Positions 1 through 8,466 of a DNA stretch of 64,000 bases are shown here, piece by piece. The DNA is taken from the NCBI RefSeq assembly GCF_025949665.1, contig NZ_JAPDFT010000001.1, forward strand, positions 2,542,001 through 2,606,000, given 5' to 3'. Within the stretch, counting starts at the first letter, position 1; each line of letters begins with the position of its first letter. Source of the DNA: Chryseobacterium viscerum. Lineage in GTDB: Bacteria; Bacteroidota; Bacteroidia; Flavobacteriales; Weeksellaceae. The translations under genes and the position numbers were made by a program. The notes under the pieces were generated by a model, which did no database searches, was not told the origin of the DNA, and was given only the letters and a program-made list of their open reading frames with translations.

Positions 1-1
1 T

Positions 2-442
2 GCCTTTTCTGCCCTGGCGCTTACTTCTTGTAAAGATGACAATCTTGATGCATATGAAATGGATATCATGAAGGGAGATTGGAAGGAAGTTAAAAGGGAA
101 ATAATTTCCGGAAAAGATAATAAAACAGTGCTTCAAAGCTATCCAAACACTGGATGTGCAACTAAAAACACTCTTTTCTTCAGAACAGATTATTACGTAA
201 GCTATACAGCATATACAGGAGTAGGTGCAGACTGTCAAATGGATCAAAAAAGTGAAGGAAGATACACTTATGATGCTGACTCAAAAGTCTTGGGAATTAA
301 GCTTGGTGATGAAGAAGCATCGGCAAATTACAGAGTGGATGTCTTAACAGGCAAAGAACTTAGGCTTGCCCAGCAGTTTGGAAATTTTGATCTGGATGGA
401 GACAAAATTCCTGAAGTTACTTACGTTACTTACAAAAGATAA
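2..442 (+). CDS. Lipocalin-like lipoprotein, 5' end outside window
   Basis: The frame is open from base 2, so the start codon lies before the window. The first visible residues end in a lipobox (LTSC), so the mature protein should be lipid-anchored after export. About 130 residues follow the cysteine. A segment around MKGDWKEV resembles the opening strand of flavobacterial lipocalin-like domains (G-x-W motif), and the C-terminus has the acidic run DLDGDKIPE. Two further cysteines (in NTGCATK and GADCQMD) may pair. The ligand is unknown. A strong terminator follows at once. The lipoprotein call rests on the visible lipobox; the lipocalin-like call is family resemblance only. Confidence 0.7.
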   Translation, partial: AFSALALTSCKDDNLDAYEMDIMKGDWKEVKREIISGKDNKTVLQSYPNTGCATKNTLFFRTDYYVSYTAYTGVGADCQMDQKSEGRYTYDADSKVLGIKLGDEEASANYRVDVLTGKELRLAQQFGNFDLDGDKIPEVTYVTYKR

Positions 443-447
443 ATCAT

Positions 448-474
448 AAAGCTCCCGTTAATCGGGAGTTTTTT
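448..474 (+). terminator. Rho-independent terminator
   Basis: Perfect 6-bp stem CTCCCG/CGGGAG with loop TTAAT, preceded by A residues and followed by six T. It ends the lipoprotein transcript. Confidence 0.85.
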
Positions 475-507
475 ATTACTTTTATATCTAATTTAAAACT
501 GAATATA

Positions 508-1164
508 ATGAAGAAGATTCTATCAGCATTTCTATTGCTGTACTTTGCTATTACCTTTTCTCAGGAAAAAAAACCAATGTTCTGGCAGGACATTCAGGAA
601 TTCAAAAAACAAGATCAGCAAAATCCGCCACCCAAGGATGCTATTCTATTTCTGGGAAGCTCATCATTCACAAAATGGACTGATATAGCAGATTATTTTC
701 CTGATAAAAAAATTATCAACAGAGGATTCGGAGGATCCAGACTTACAGACCTTAATGATTTTTCGGAGGATCTTTTAGCTCCATATCAGCCTAAACAGAT
801 CATTATTTACTGTGGTGAAAATGATTTTGCAGACAACCATCAGCTAAAAGCAAAAGTAGTGGTTAACAGATATAAAGCTTTTTATAAAAAAATACGTGAA
901 AGATTTCCCAATATTGAAGTTGATTATATTTCTATCAAGTACTCTCCAAGCAGAGAAGTGATCTGGCCTCAGATGAAAATTGCCAACAAAAAGATTGCTG
1001 CATTTATGAAAAAAGAACCCAATGCTGAATACATTGACGTGACTAAAGCAATGGAAGATGCTAATGGAAATGTAAGAAAAGATATTTTTGTGGAAGATAT
1101 GCTTCATTTTAAACCAGAAGGATATAAAATCTGGACAAAGGTGATCACTCCTTACCTGAAATAA
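508..1164 (+). CDS. SGNH/GDSL-family hydrolase, secreted
   Basis: 218 residues with an N-terminal signal peptide (hydrophobic to about residue 18, ending ITFSQ). It carries the SGNH esterase blocks: block I FLGSSSF at residues 48-54 (S52 is the likely nucleophile; the usual GDS aspartate is replaced by serine), block II NRGFGGS at 71-77, block III GENDF at 103-107 (N105), and block V DMLH at 197-200 (D197, H200). It is probably a periplasmic or outer-surface esterase or acetylhydrolase; the substrate cannot be inferred. The ATG follows a terminator by about 30 bp. The next gene starts 10 bp after the stop, so the two are probably cotranscribed. Confidence 0.85.
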   Translation: MKKILSAFLLLYFAITFSQEKKPMFWQDIQEFKKQDQQNPPPKDAILFLGSSSFTKWTDIADYFPDKKIINRGFGGSRLTDLNDFSEDLLAPYQPKQIIIYCGENDFADNHQLKAKVVVNRYKAFYKKIRERFPNIEVDYISIKYSPSREVIWPQMKIANKKIAAFMKKEPNAEYIDVTKAMEDANGNVRKDIFVEDMLHFKPEGYKIWTKVITPYLK

Positions 1165-1174
1165 ACTACAACCC

Positions 1175-2140
1175 ATGATAAAAAAACCAATAACCATTTT
1201 ATTTTCTGTTTTATTGTATTCTCTTTCATTTTCTCAGGAGAAATCGAATGAAAAAACAGTTCTTCAGGAACTCTCAGAAAACGCCTGTAAATGTGCTGAC
1301 TCTATTTCCCTGTCTAACAGGAAGAAGGAAGATATTATAAAAGATGTTCATGAATGTATTGACAAATACACCGGAGCTCTTCAAATATCTACCCTTTTGA
1401 AAGGAGCAGAAAAACAATCTGAAAATGCCCCTAAAGTAAACGGGAAAAAACAGATCAATCTAACTTTTAACACGAATAAGGATTCACAACAATATAAGGA
1501 CAGCTATAATGAACTTGAGCGATATCTGATGCAAAACTGCGAAAGTGTAAAAAGAGCTACCACTACTTCAGAAACCAGTTATGACAAGTTCTCAAAAAAT
1601 AAAACCGCACTTGATTTCTATCAGAAGGCCATTGACGCATCCAAACAGGAAAACTGGAAAGAAGCTATTCAAAATTATGAACAAGCGGTAAAGATTGATC
1701 CAAAATTCATTTATGCATGGGATAATCTGGGAATATGTTACAGAAGAATTGGAGAATATGATAAAGCTCTTAATGCTTATAAACAATCATTGGCTGCTGA
1801 TCCAACAGGTAAAATGCCTTTACAGAATATAGCAATCACGTATGTTTATAAAAAGGAATATCAGAAAGCTATTGATGCCTATAATGATTTTGACAAAGTA
1901 TATCCCGGTGATCCGGAAGTTTATTATGGAATGGGGCAAGTCTACTTTACTCATCTGAAGAATAACGAGAAAGGTCTTGATAATATTTGTAAAGCATACA
2001 GGATTTATTCCGAACAAAAATCACCTTACCGGTCGGATGCTGAAAAAATGATAGGCTATATTTACAAGAGTATGAAAGAGGAGGGCAAAGCAGAGAAGTT
2101 TAAAGAAATTTTAAAAAATAACAATATCCAATTTGATTAA
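1175..2140 (+). CDS. Secreted tetratricopeptide-repeat protein
   Basis: 321 residues. A signal peptide covers about residues 1-21. An N-terminal region with cysteines at 38, 40 and 61 (ENACKCADS, HECID) resembles a segment seen in other flavobacterial secreted proteins. From about residue 145 to 300 there are consecutive TPR units with the usual alanine, glycine and aromatic spacing (for example WDNLGICYRRIGEYDKALNA, then YGMGQVYF). TPR arrays mediate protein-protein contacts, so an envelope scaffold role is likely. It sits 10 bp after the SGNH hydrolase and shares its bidirectional terminator with the convergent helicase gene. No catalytic motif is seen. Confidence 0.8.
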   Translation: MIKKPITILFSVLLYSLSFSQEKSNEKTVLQELSENACKCADSISLSNRKKEDIIKDVHECIDKYTGALQISTLLKGAEKQSENAPKVNGKKQINLTFNTNKDSQQYKDSYNELERYLMQNCESVKRATTTSETSYDKFSKNKTALDFYQKAIDASKQENWKEAIQNYEQAVKIDPKFIYAWDNLGICYRRIGEYDKALNAYKQSLAADPTGKMPLQNIAITYVYKKEYQKAIDAYNDFDKVYPGDPEVYYGMGQVYFTHLKNNEKGLDNICKAYRIYSEQKSPYRSDAEKMIGYIYKSMKEEGKAEKFKEILKNNNIQFD

Positions 2141-2144
2141 AAAT

Positions 2145-2177
2145 AAAAAACGATTCCTGATATGGGAATCGTTTTTA
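2145..2177. terminator. Bidirectional terminator
   Basis: Stem CGATTCC/GGAATCG with a 7-nt loop, A-rich on the left and T-rich on the right, between the convergent TPR and helicase genes. It can work in both directions. Confidence 0.85.
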
Positions 2178-2179
2178 TT

Positions 2180-3532
2180 TTATTTCTTTCTTTTCGATTT
2201 TGATATTGCTTTCTGTTGGGCCCTGTTGGCTCCAAACTTCTTAGGTGCTTTTCTTTTGGAAGGGCCACCCCAATTTTCTTTTGTGTTTTTAGCTTTTTTA
2301 TCATGAAAAGCTCCTCCTCCATCATTCAGTTTTACCTGTGCAGGGTTTTTCATAATAACCTGATCTTCTTCAGAAGCAATCTTTTTAGGATTGATTTTAA
2401 CTCCTTCCGGGAATTCATTAAATTTCAATTCTTTATCCATCAATAGCTCAATATCAAGAATCAAAGGTTCTTCTTTTTTAGTTACAAAAGTAACCGCTTT
2501 TCCTTCTTTGTCTGCTCTACCTGTTCTACCAATTCTGTGGATATACTGTTCAGGAATATCCGGTGTTTCAAAGTTGATAACATGTGTGACATTTGAGATA
2601 TCAAGACCTCTTGCCATTACATCCGTAGTAATCAAACCTCTGACTTCTTCATTCTCAAAGCTTTTCATAGCCTTAAGTCTGTAGTTCTGAGATTTATTAG
2701 AGTGAATCACATCAAACTGTCCAGGGAAAAGCTCATCAATTTTAGTAAAGAGCATGTCGGCATGTCTTTTATTATTATTAAAAATCAAGACCTTGGACAT
2801 ATCTGTATCATTCTTCAGTAAATGTTCAAGTAAGTTGATTTTAGTATTGAAGTTTTCTACTTTATAAGCAGTCTGTTCAATTTTTTCAAGTGGTGTTCCG
2901 GATTTTGCTAATGAAATTTCAATCGGACTTGCAAAGTATACATCTAGCATTTCATCTACCGCTTCCGTCATGGTTGCAGAGAAAAGAATGTTTTGTCTCT
3001 TCGCTTTCATCATTTCAAAAATATGAGTAAGCTGCGGTCTGAAACCTAAATTAAGCATCTCATCAAATTCATCAATGACCAATTTCTGAACTTCTTTAAG
3101 AGAAATGGCGTTGTCTATGGAAAGATCCATCACTCTTCCCGGTGTTCCTACCAAAATATCACAACCATCATTGAACAATAGTTTTTGAGTATTGATATTT
3201 TTCCCACCGTATATTCCGATTACTCTTGCAGTAATATTTTCTGTCAGTTTCTCAAGGATTTCGGTTACCTGTACCACCAATTCTCTTGTAGGCACAAGCA
3301 CTAAAACAGTTGGATTTCCTGTCTTGCTGTATTTCCATGTTTTCAGAACGGGCAAAAGATAAGCTAATGTTTTCCCGGTTCCTGTCTGTGCAATTCCCAT
3401 TACATCTCTTCCTGAAAGAATAGGTTTTAAGCTCTTCTCCTGAATAGGTGTAGGTTCAAATAATTCCAAATCCGCCAAAACATCAAGAATTTTAACCGGA
3501 AGGTCAAAATCTGCAAAAGTGAGTTTTTCCAT
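2180..3532 (-). CDS. DEAD-box ATP-dependent RNA helicase
   Basis: 450 residues with all core helicase motifs in order: Q motif FEPTPIQ (25-31), Walker A AQTGTGKT (48-55), Ia PTRELV, Ib TPGR, motif II (154-157), motif III SAT (185-187), then TTDVMARGLD and HRIGRTGR in the second RecA domain. Motif II reads DEFD rather than DEAD. The last 40 residues are very basic (ending ISKSKRKK) and probably bind RNA. It likely unwinds structured RNA in ribosome assembly or mRNA turnover; which paralogue (RhlE-like or other) cannot be settled here. A TATCTTTG element lies 4 nt before the ATG. Confidence 0.95.
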   Translation of the reverse strand: MEKLTFADFDLPVKILDVLADLELFEPTPIQEKSLKPILSGRDVMGIAQTGTGKTLAYLLPVLKTWKYSKTGNPTVLVLVPTRELVVQVTEILEKLTENITARVIGIYGGKNINTQKLLFNDGCDILVGTPGRVMDLSIDNAISLKEVQKLVIDEFDEMLNLGFRPQLTHIFEMMKAKRQNILFSATMTEAVDEMLDVYFASPIEISLAKSGTPLEKIEQTAYKVENFNTKINLLEHLLKNDTDMSKVLIFNNNKRHADMLFTKIDELFPGQFDVIHSNKSQNYRLKAMKSFENEEVRGLITTDVMARGLDISNVTHVINFETPDIPEQYIHRIGRTGRADKEGKAVTFVTKKEEPLILDIELLMDKELKFNEFPEGVKINPKKIASEEDQVIMKNPAQVKLNDGGGAFHDKKAKNTKENWGGPSKRKAPKKFGANRAQQKAISKSKRKK

Positions 3533-3536
3533 TTTG

Positions 3537-3544
3537 CAAAGATA
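3537..3544 (-). promoter_or_regulatory. -7 promoter element of helicase gene
   Basis: TATCTTTG matches the Bacteroidota -7 consensus TAnnTTTG. Only four bases separate it from the ATG, so the mRNA would be leaderless or nearly so. No convincing -33 box at the right spacing. Confidence 0.65.
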
Positions 3545-3707
3545 GGTATTTAATTACAAGTTAAAAATTAGAGGCTGCAGATATTAGGCAGCAGCTTGCA
3601 GGAACTAGTTATTAGGAAATGATTACCTGACTATATTTGATTAACACAATTTCATTTATACAATACGTTAAACCAGCAACAAAAACAACCAGCAATAGTC
3701 TAACCAT

Positions 3708-4217
3708 CTAATTCACTTTTACACTATTGACCTTAATTTTAATATCATCATCTTCCCATTTACTGGAGGTAACAATAACGTACCCTTTCTTTTTCGGGTC
3801 TTTTTTGATAGGGAATTTATCTTCTTCCCACTGATTGCAATGAGTTGAAATAGGCGGTAATAATGGTTTCCAGCCCGTTTTACTTAAAGTATATACATAG
3901 AACGGATGCCAGCAGCTGGTACACCAATTGGGATAAAAACCAATCTCTTCTTTGCCGTCACCATTAAGGTCTCCCAGATTATACAGACTCCCTTGGTTCG
4001 CAGGGGTAATCGTTATAGGTTGTATGTTTTTATCACTGAAATAAATCGTCGTTTCACACTTTCCTTCACATTCGTCACCACAATCGCTTACTTTTGTATA
4101 AGCATATTCTTTGGTTCCGTTCCCATCAAAATCTCCTTGAAGATTCTCTTCATTTCCTTGCTGTGCAGTACAGTATGAACTGAAAAAGGTAATTGCTGTT
4201 ATAACAAGTGTTCTCAT
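3708..4217 (-). CDS. Secreted protein with FG-GAP/Ca-binding-like motifs
   Basis: 169 residues with a signal peptide (MRTLVITAITFFSSYCTAQ). Two aspartate-rich loops, GDFDGNGTKE near residue 30 and GDLNGDGKEE near 92, fit the DxDxDG-type calcium loops of FG-GAP/VCBS propeller proteins, although the protein is too short for a propeller. It has many cysteines (DCGDECEGKC, WCTSCW, HCNQW), suggesting a disulfide-stabilised exported fold. Function unknown. It stands alone on the minus strand; the 175 bp downstream contain only degenerate repeats and the helicase promoter. Confidence 0.65.
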   Translation of the reverse strand: MRTLVITAITFFSSYCTAQQGNEENLQGDFDGNGTKEYAYTKVSDCGDECEGKCETTIYFSDKNIQPITITPANQGSLYNLGDLNGDGKEEIGFYPNWCTSCWHPFYVYTLSKTGWKPLLPPISTHCNQWEEDKFPIKKDPKKKGYVIVTSSKWEDDDIKIKVNSVKVN

Positions 4218-4274
4218 TATGGTTTTTGTTTTTTTAATTCGGGTTCCGGAATTCGGGATTTATAGTTCGGAATG

Positions 4275-4292
4275 GAAAAATTGCAATTTTTC
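4275..4292 (-). terminator. Weak hairpin after ubiB-like gene
   Basis: Perfect inverted repeat GAAAAATT-GC-AATTTTTC just past the stop of the kinase gene. It is very AT-rich and the T-tract is interrupted, so terminator function is uncertain. Confidence 0.35.
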
Positions 4293-4309
4293 TATTTTTA
4301 TTTCGTGCA

Positions 4310-5956
4310 TCACTTTCTTGTAACTCTCAGTAAAAGTATTAACACCAGAATAATTGAAAAAACAAATCCTAAGACTGCTACCAAAGACAACTCACCTATT
4401 CTCGGACCGGATTCTGAACTAAAAACAATGGCTGTTGCAATTATATTCGCGCCTAAAATCATAGCCAAAATCAAATTGACTACACTGGATTTGATCAGTT
4501 GGTTGGTTTTATCTATATTTTTAATCTCACTGGAAATAGTAAACTTATTTTCATCCAGCTTTTGGAGTACGGAACGAAGCTCTTTCGGGATTTCATCCAC
4601 ATTATCTGTGAAATTCATCATCCTGTCCATTCCTGTTTTTAAAAGATTTTTAGGGCTGATTTTCTTGGTAAAAATTTTCTTTGTGTAAGGGTGAAGACTT
4701 TTTACAATATCCAAATCAGGGTTGATGCTCCTTCCAACTCCTTCTATCAGGCTGATTCCTTTGAATAAAAGATAGAAATAATCTGGCATATAAAGCCTAT
4801 TGTCCTTTAAAATATCCTTCATCTTGTTGATAATCACCTGCACATTGATATCCTGTAATGATGAGCTGTGAACAAAATTCAGAATATCATCTACGTCATT
4901 TTCAAACCGTCTTTCATCAGGAATTTCATAGCTTATGGCCATTTTTTTGAGTGACCGGACTATTTTATGCGAATTTTTAGCGACAAAACTTACAATAAGA
5001 TTTTCAAGAATTTCTTTATCATTAGGCTGAATTTTTCCTACCGCCCCAAAATCTATGAAAACGATTTTACCATCTTTTTTTACTAAAATATTGCCGGCGT
5101 GAGGATCTGCATGGAAGAATCCATAGTCTAAGATCTGTGATACAAACAGCCTTAAACCTGCTTCGGAAACATTTACAGGGTCTATATTATTTGACAGAAG
5201 TACTGTTTTATCTGTAACCTTTATTCCATCAATGAATTCCATACAAAGAATATTGTTGTTGCAGAATTCTTCGTAGACTTTAGGAACATACGTTTCTTTA
5301 TTATTCTTAAAATTGAGACGGAACTGCAGTATATTATTTCTTTCATTAATCAGAGAAACTTCTTCCAGTAATGATTTTTCAAAAGTGGAAATGGCCTGCT
5401 TCATATTAAGCTTCTCTCCTATTTCTGAATAGGCAGAAATCAGTTTTTCAATATCTTTGATAAGCAGTAAATCATCTTCAATAACAGACTGTACATCTGG
5501 TTTTCTCAATTTTAAAATCACAGGACTGCCATCTTTCAAAACAGCTTTATACACCTGAGCAATGGAAGCTGTAGCCAAAGGTTCTTTCTGAATTTCAAGA
5601 AAATAATCTTTCACGGAAATATTGAATTCGCTCTCCAGTGCTTCTTCTACATCCATATCTACTGTTTCCACTTTGTCCTGAAGTTTCTGCAGCTCCTGAA
5701 TCAGTTCCGGCGGCAATAGGTCTTCCCGGTTACTGAATGTCTGACCAAGCTTCACAAAGGTGGGCCCAAGCTCTTCGAGAGCGAGCCTTATTCTTTCGTA
5801 AACGGTTCCTTTTGAAATAATCTCATCTGAATTGGGAGTGTCTTCCTGCTTATTTCCTCCATTCATCCTTGCCAGCATATCTTTGAATCCATATTTACTC
5901 AATACGGAAATCAGTCTTGCGGATCTTTTCAGTTTTCTTTGCTGCTTGTCAAACAT
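4310..5956 (-). CDS. ABC1/AarF/UbiB-family atypical kinase
   Basis: 548 residues from the first ATG (MFDKQQ). The frame is open 7 codons further to a TTG, which is less likely as start. Diagnostic motifs of the UbiB/COQ8 family are present (numbered from that upstream TTG): KLGQ at 76-79, the alanine-rich ATASIAQV loop, lysine in VILKLRKP (K156), HADPHAGN at 289-296, and IDFG with D309. The C-terminus has two transmembrane helices (about residues 495-553). Family members act on quinone biosynthesis and lipid homeostasis as ATPases or kinases at the membrane. Here a role in menaquinone metabolism is plausible but not shown by context. A full promoter is found 80-105 bp upstream. Confidence 0.9.
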   Translation of the reverse strand: MFDKQQRKLKRSARLISVLSKYGFKDMLARMNGGNKQEDTPNSDEIISKGTVYERIRLALEELGPTFVKLGQTFSNREDLLPPELIQELQKLQDKVETVDMDVEEALESEFNISVKDYFLEIQKEPLATASIAQVYKAVLKDGSPVILKLRKPDVQSVIEDDLLLIKDIEKLISAYSEIGEKLNMKQAISTFEKSLLEEVSLINERNNILQFRLNFKNNKETYVPKVYEEFCNNNILCMEFIDGIKVTDKTVLLSNNIDPVNVSEAGLRLFVSQILDYGFFHADPHAGNILVKKDGKIVFIDFGAVGKIQPNDKEILENLIVSFVAKNSHKIVRSLKKMAISYEIPDERRFENDVDDILNFVHSSSLQDINVQVIINKMKDILKDNRLYMPDYFYLLFKGISLIEGVGRSINPDLDIVKSLHPYTKKIFTKKISPKNLLKTGMDRMMNFTDNVDEIPKELRSVLQKLDENKFTISSEIKNIDKTNQLIKSSVVNLILAMILGANIIATAIVFSSESGPRIGELSLVAVLGFVFSIILVLILLLRVTRK

Positions 5957-6033
5957 AGTGTATAATAGTAGGTGCAATTTACTCCAAAAATTGTTCCTTT
6001 ATGAAAAGAATTATTGACAACAATACCAATCCG

Positions 6034-6062
6034 CAAAGTTAAAAACAACAACACATAATCAA
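6034..6062 (-). promoter_or_regulatory. Promoter of ubiB-like kinase gene
   Basis: Minus-strand TTG (6060-6062), 18-bp spacer, TAACTTTG (6034-6041): a good match to the Bacteroidota consensus. The predicted transcript starts near 6029, giving a leader of about 70 nt before the ATG at 5956. Confidence 0.7.
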
Positions 6063-6166
6063 TGTTTTAAAGAATAAATTTCATTAATAATAACAAAAAC
6101 CATCATATATCATAAAAATTAATATATTTACAACGTACAAATAAAACAAACCAAAAGTATTACAAC

Positions 6167-6331
6167 ATGAAAAATTTACGTAACAACAAACTTTCAAGAG
6201 AGCAATTAAAAGGGATTGCAGGAAGCGGAATCATTATCGGAAACTGCTCCAATCAATGCTGCCCTACAGACGGAAGACCAAGATGTCCAAAACTGATCTG
6301 CCCTGCTGTAGTATGTCCTCAGTACATGTAA
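6167..6331 (+). CDS. Bacteriocin-like cysteine-rich peptide precursor
   Basis: 54 codons, ATG to TAA. Residues 1-19 resemble the double-glycine-type leader of flavobacterial bacteriocin-like peptides: basic start MKNLRNN, then the conserved KLSREQLKGIAG, ending in GS rather than GG. The remaining 34-35 residues hold six cysteines (27, 31, 32, 40, 45, 50) and six prolines, often as C-P pairs. A leader of this kind is normally removed by a C39 peptidase domain of an ABC exporter during secretion. No such transporter, maturase or immunity gene lies nearby; the neighbours are a UbiB-like kinase and a GNAT-nitrilase. A strong terminator follows. The precursor call comes from leader resemblance; the activity is unknown. 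Confidence 0.7.
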   Translation: MKNLRNNKLSREQLKGIAGSGIIIGNCSNQCCPTDGRPRCPKLICPAVVCPQYM

Positions 6332-6363
6332 TCTGTACACTCAAAGAAAATTTTAGGTAAAAT

Positions 6364-6396
6364 AAAAAAAGATTGTCTTTCCGGACAGTCTTTTTT
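6364..6396 (+). terminator. Terminator of bacteriocin-like gene
   Basis: Stem GATTGTC/GACAGTC (one G-U pair) extended by A/T pairing, loop TTTCCG, then six T. It begins 33 bp after the peptide stop codon and supports this being a real transcript. Confidence 0.85.
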
Positions 6397-6449
6397 ATAG
6401 CATGGCTACAACTTTAAACAATGTCAAACGGCAACAGATCATAAGTATT

Positions 6450-6510
6450 GGCTAAAGCCTTTATTACAGATAAATACATAATAAGCGGGCTAAAGCCCGC
6501 TTCTATTGAT
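6450..6510. repeat. REP-like palindromic element, copy 1
   Basis: Contains GGCTAAAGCC (6450-6459), then the perfect palindrome AAGCGGGC-TAAA-GCCCGCTT (6483-6502), followed by CTATTGAT. The same parts recur in the same order at 19326-19385. It lies between convergent genes. Confidence 0.7.
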
Positions 6511-6549
6511 ATAAAAATCTATCTGAATACCTTTTGACATAGATCATCT

Positions 6550-8058
6550 TTATTTAAGATAGGTTTCATACAGATCTTTCCGACGGTCTTTCATTACCTG
6601 GACAGAGCCGTTATGATGGAGATCTTTCAATAAGTTCAAGTCTACATCCACAATCAGTGTCATTTCTGTATTGGGAGTTGCTTCTCCTTTTACTGCGTTG
6701 GATGGGAAAGCAAAATCTGAAGGAGTAAATACAGCAGCCTGTCCAAACTGGATATCCATATTGTTTACCTTCGGAAGATTTCCTACACAGCCGGCAATGG
6801 CTACATAACATTCATTTTCTATAGCTCTTGCAGCAGCACAGTGGCGTACCCTCATATAAGCATTCTGAGTATCTGTCAGATAAGGAACAAACAGGATTTT
6901 CATCCCCTGATCAGCCAAAATTCTTGGTAATTCCGGGAATTCTACATCATAGCAGATCACGAGACCTATTTTACCACAGTCGGTATCAAAAACTTTGATT
7001 TCATTTCCACCTTTCATTCCATAATATCTCTTTTCATTCGGAGTAATGTGAATTTTCCGGTATTCATCCATACGGCCGTCACGGTGTAAAAGATAACTTA
7101 CATTATACAGATCATTATTGTCATTATCAAAAACAGGCATACTTCCGGAAATAATATTCACATTATAACTGATCGCCAGGTCTGAAATTTTATTTTTGAT
7201 CTCTTCAGTAAGTTTGGCCAGCTCTATCATACTGTCCCTTTCAGAAAGGTTATTGAAGGGCGCCAGTAAAGGGGTATTAAAGAGTTCAGGGAAAAGAACA
7301 AAGTCTGATTTATAATCTCCCATTACGTTTACGAAAAACTCCACCTGTTCATAAAAAGCTTCTATATCTTTGAAGTGCCTCATCTGCCATTGAACTAATC
7401 CAAGGCGGATAATGCTGTCCTGCATCGTATTTGGTTTTCTGCTGTAATAGATATTGTTCCATTGTAAAAGAACTGCATTTTCTCTCGAAGCTTCATCTTC
7501 AGGAAGATATTTTTTCAGGATTCTTATCGGAAGAAAATTATTGGAAAGCTGAAAAGACAATACCGGATCATAAATCTCTTTATCTCTTACTTTTCTGATA
7601 TATTCTCTTGGAGAAAACTCGTGGCTGTATTTGTGATAATTCGGGATTCTGCCGCCCAGCACAATGGATTTCAGGTTCAAGTGCTCACAAAGCTCTTTCC
7701 GGGCATCATACAGTCTTCTTCCCAAACGCAGTTCACGAAACTCAGGATCTACAAAAACTTCAATTCCATATAGTACATTTCCTGTGGAAGAATGGGTATT
7801 GAATGTATAATTTCCTGTAATATCGCTATAGGTATGATCATCCCCGAATTCTTCATAATTGACTATAATGGAAAGCGCTACAGCAGCCAGCTTGCCGTCT
7901 ACCGTAATACAAATCTGTCCATTAGGGAACATTTTTGTAAGCTTATCAATACTTTTTTTGGACCAAATGGATTCCGACATCTGCGGGTAGGCTCTTTTCA
8001 TCGTTTCCGCCAGTTCATCATAATCCTGAAGAGTCAGGTTTCTTGTTTCTATTTGCAT
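6550..8058 (-). CDS. GNAT acetyltransferase-nitrilase fusion protein
   Basis: 502 residues with two domains. Residues 1 to about 205 form a GNAT fold; the acetyl-CoA-binding stretch is around 101-120 (VFVDPEFRELRLGRR). Residues about 215-502 form a carbon-nitrogen hydrolase with the full Glu-Lys-Cys triad: E258 in LFPELF, K335 in YRKIHI, C369 in GLVICYD. This architecture is known in bacteria (Bacillus subtilis YhcX is of this type), but no substrate is established to my knowledge. It could couple amide hydrolysis with acyl transfer on a small amine; that is inference. Single gene, cytosolic, no signal peptide. Confidence 0.9.
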   Translation of the reverse strand: MQIETRNLTLQDYDELAETMKRAYPQMSESIWSKKSIDKLTKMFPNGQICITVDGKLAAVALSIIVNYEEFGDDHTYSDITGNYTFNTHSSTGNVLYGIEVFVDPEFRELRLGRRLYDARKELCEHLNLKSIVLGGRIPNYHKYSHEFSPREYIRKVRDKEIYDPVLSFQLSNNFLPIRILKKYLPEDEASRENAVLLQWNNIYYSRKPNTMQDSIIRLGLVQWQMRHFKDIEAFYEQVEFFVNVMGDYKSDFVLFPELFNTPLLAPFNNLSERDSMIELAKLTEEIKNKISDLAISYNVNIISGSMPVFDNDNNDLYNVSYLLHRDGRMDEYRKIHITPNEKRYYGMKGGNEIKVFDTDCGKIGLVICYDVEFPELPRILADQGMKILFVPYLTDTQNAYMRVRHCAAARAIENECYVAIAGCVGNLPKVNNMDIQFGQAAVFTPSDFAFPSNAVKGEATPNTEMTLIVDVDLNLLKDLHHNGSVQVMKDRRKDLYETYLK

Positions 8059-8146
8059 TTGATGTAATTTTACTTAAATTTAGTGAAAATATTAAACAAA
8101 TACTGTTTAAAACGATAACCAATTTATCTCTATCTTTTATTTATAA

Positions 8147-8428
8147 ATGAAACCATACGCAGTAACGTTACTCATAAGTGCCTCAATTATTTTTATTTTA
8201 AGATTTTTTTATCCTGCCTCAATTATTAATCTTTTACATAATTTCAACTTGTTTTCTGCATCTGAACTCAATACTCAAGAAGTGAAAACTTTTGTTTATG
8301 TGTATATGGCTGGATCAATATTTTTAAACTATCTTATTTTCCATAAGCATATACTTTTCAAACTGGTATATTGCTTGTTAATTGCTTTAAATATTTTACT
8401 GATCATTTCTTCATTAAAACAGTTTTAA
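8147..8428 (+). CDS. Small hypothetical membrane protein
   Basis: 93 residues, not recognised. Three hydrophobic segments (about residues 5-22, 50-65 and 68-90) suggest an inner-membrane protein. It starts 88 bp after the divergent nitrilase start, with TATCTTTT, a near match to the -7 box, just upstream. The following small gene begins 38 bp later and could be cotranscribed. No known motif. Confidence 0.5.
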   Translation: MKPYAVTLLISASIIFILRFFYPASIINLLHNFNLFSASELNTQEVKTFVYVYMAGSIFLNYLIFHKHILFKLVYCLLIALNILLIISSLKQF

Positions 8429-8466
8429 TAAATTTCTCTAAATAGACAACATTCATATTATAAATT

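Noticed and set aside
844-1197. Minus-strand 117-codon frame across the SGNH hydrolase gene
   Set aside because: Shadow of a gene with strong motif support on the other strand.
4272-4688. Plus-strand 138-codon frame over the end of the ubiB-like gene
   Set aside because: Antisense to conserved membrane helices of the kinase; hydrophobic by complementarity only.
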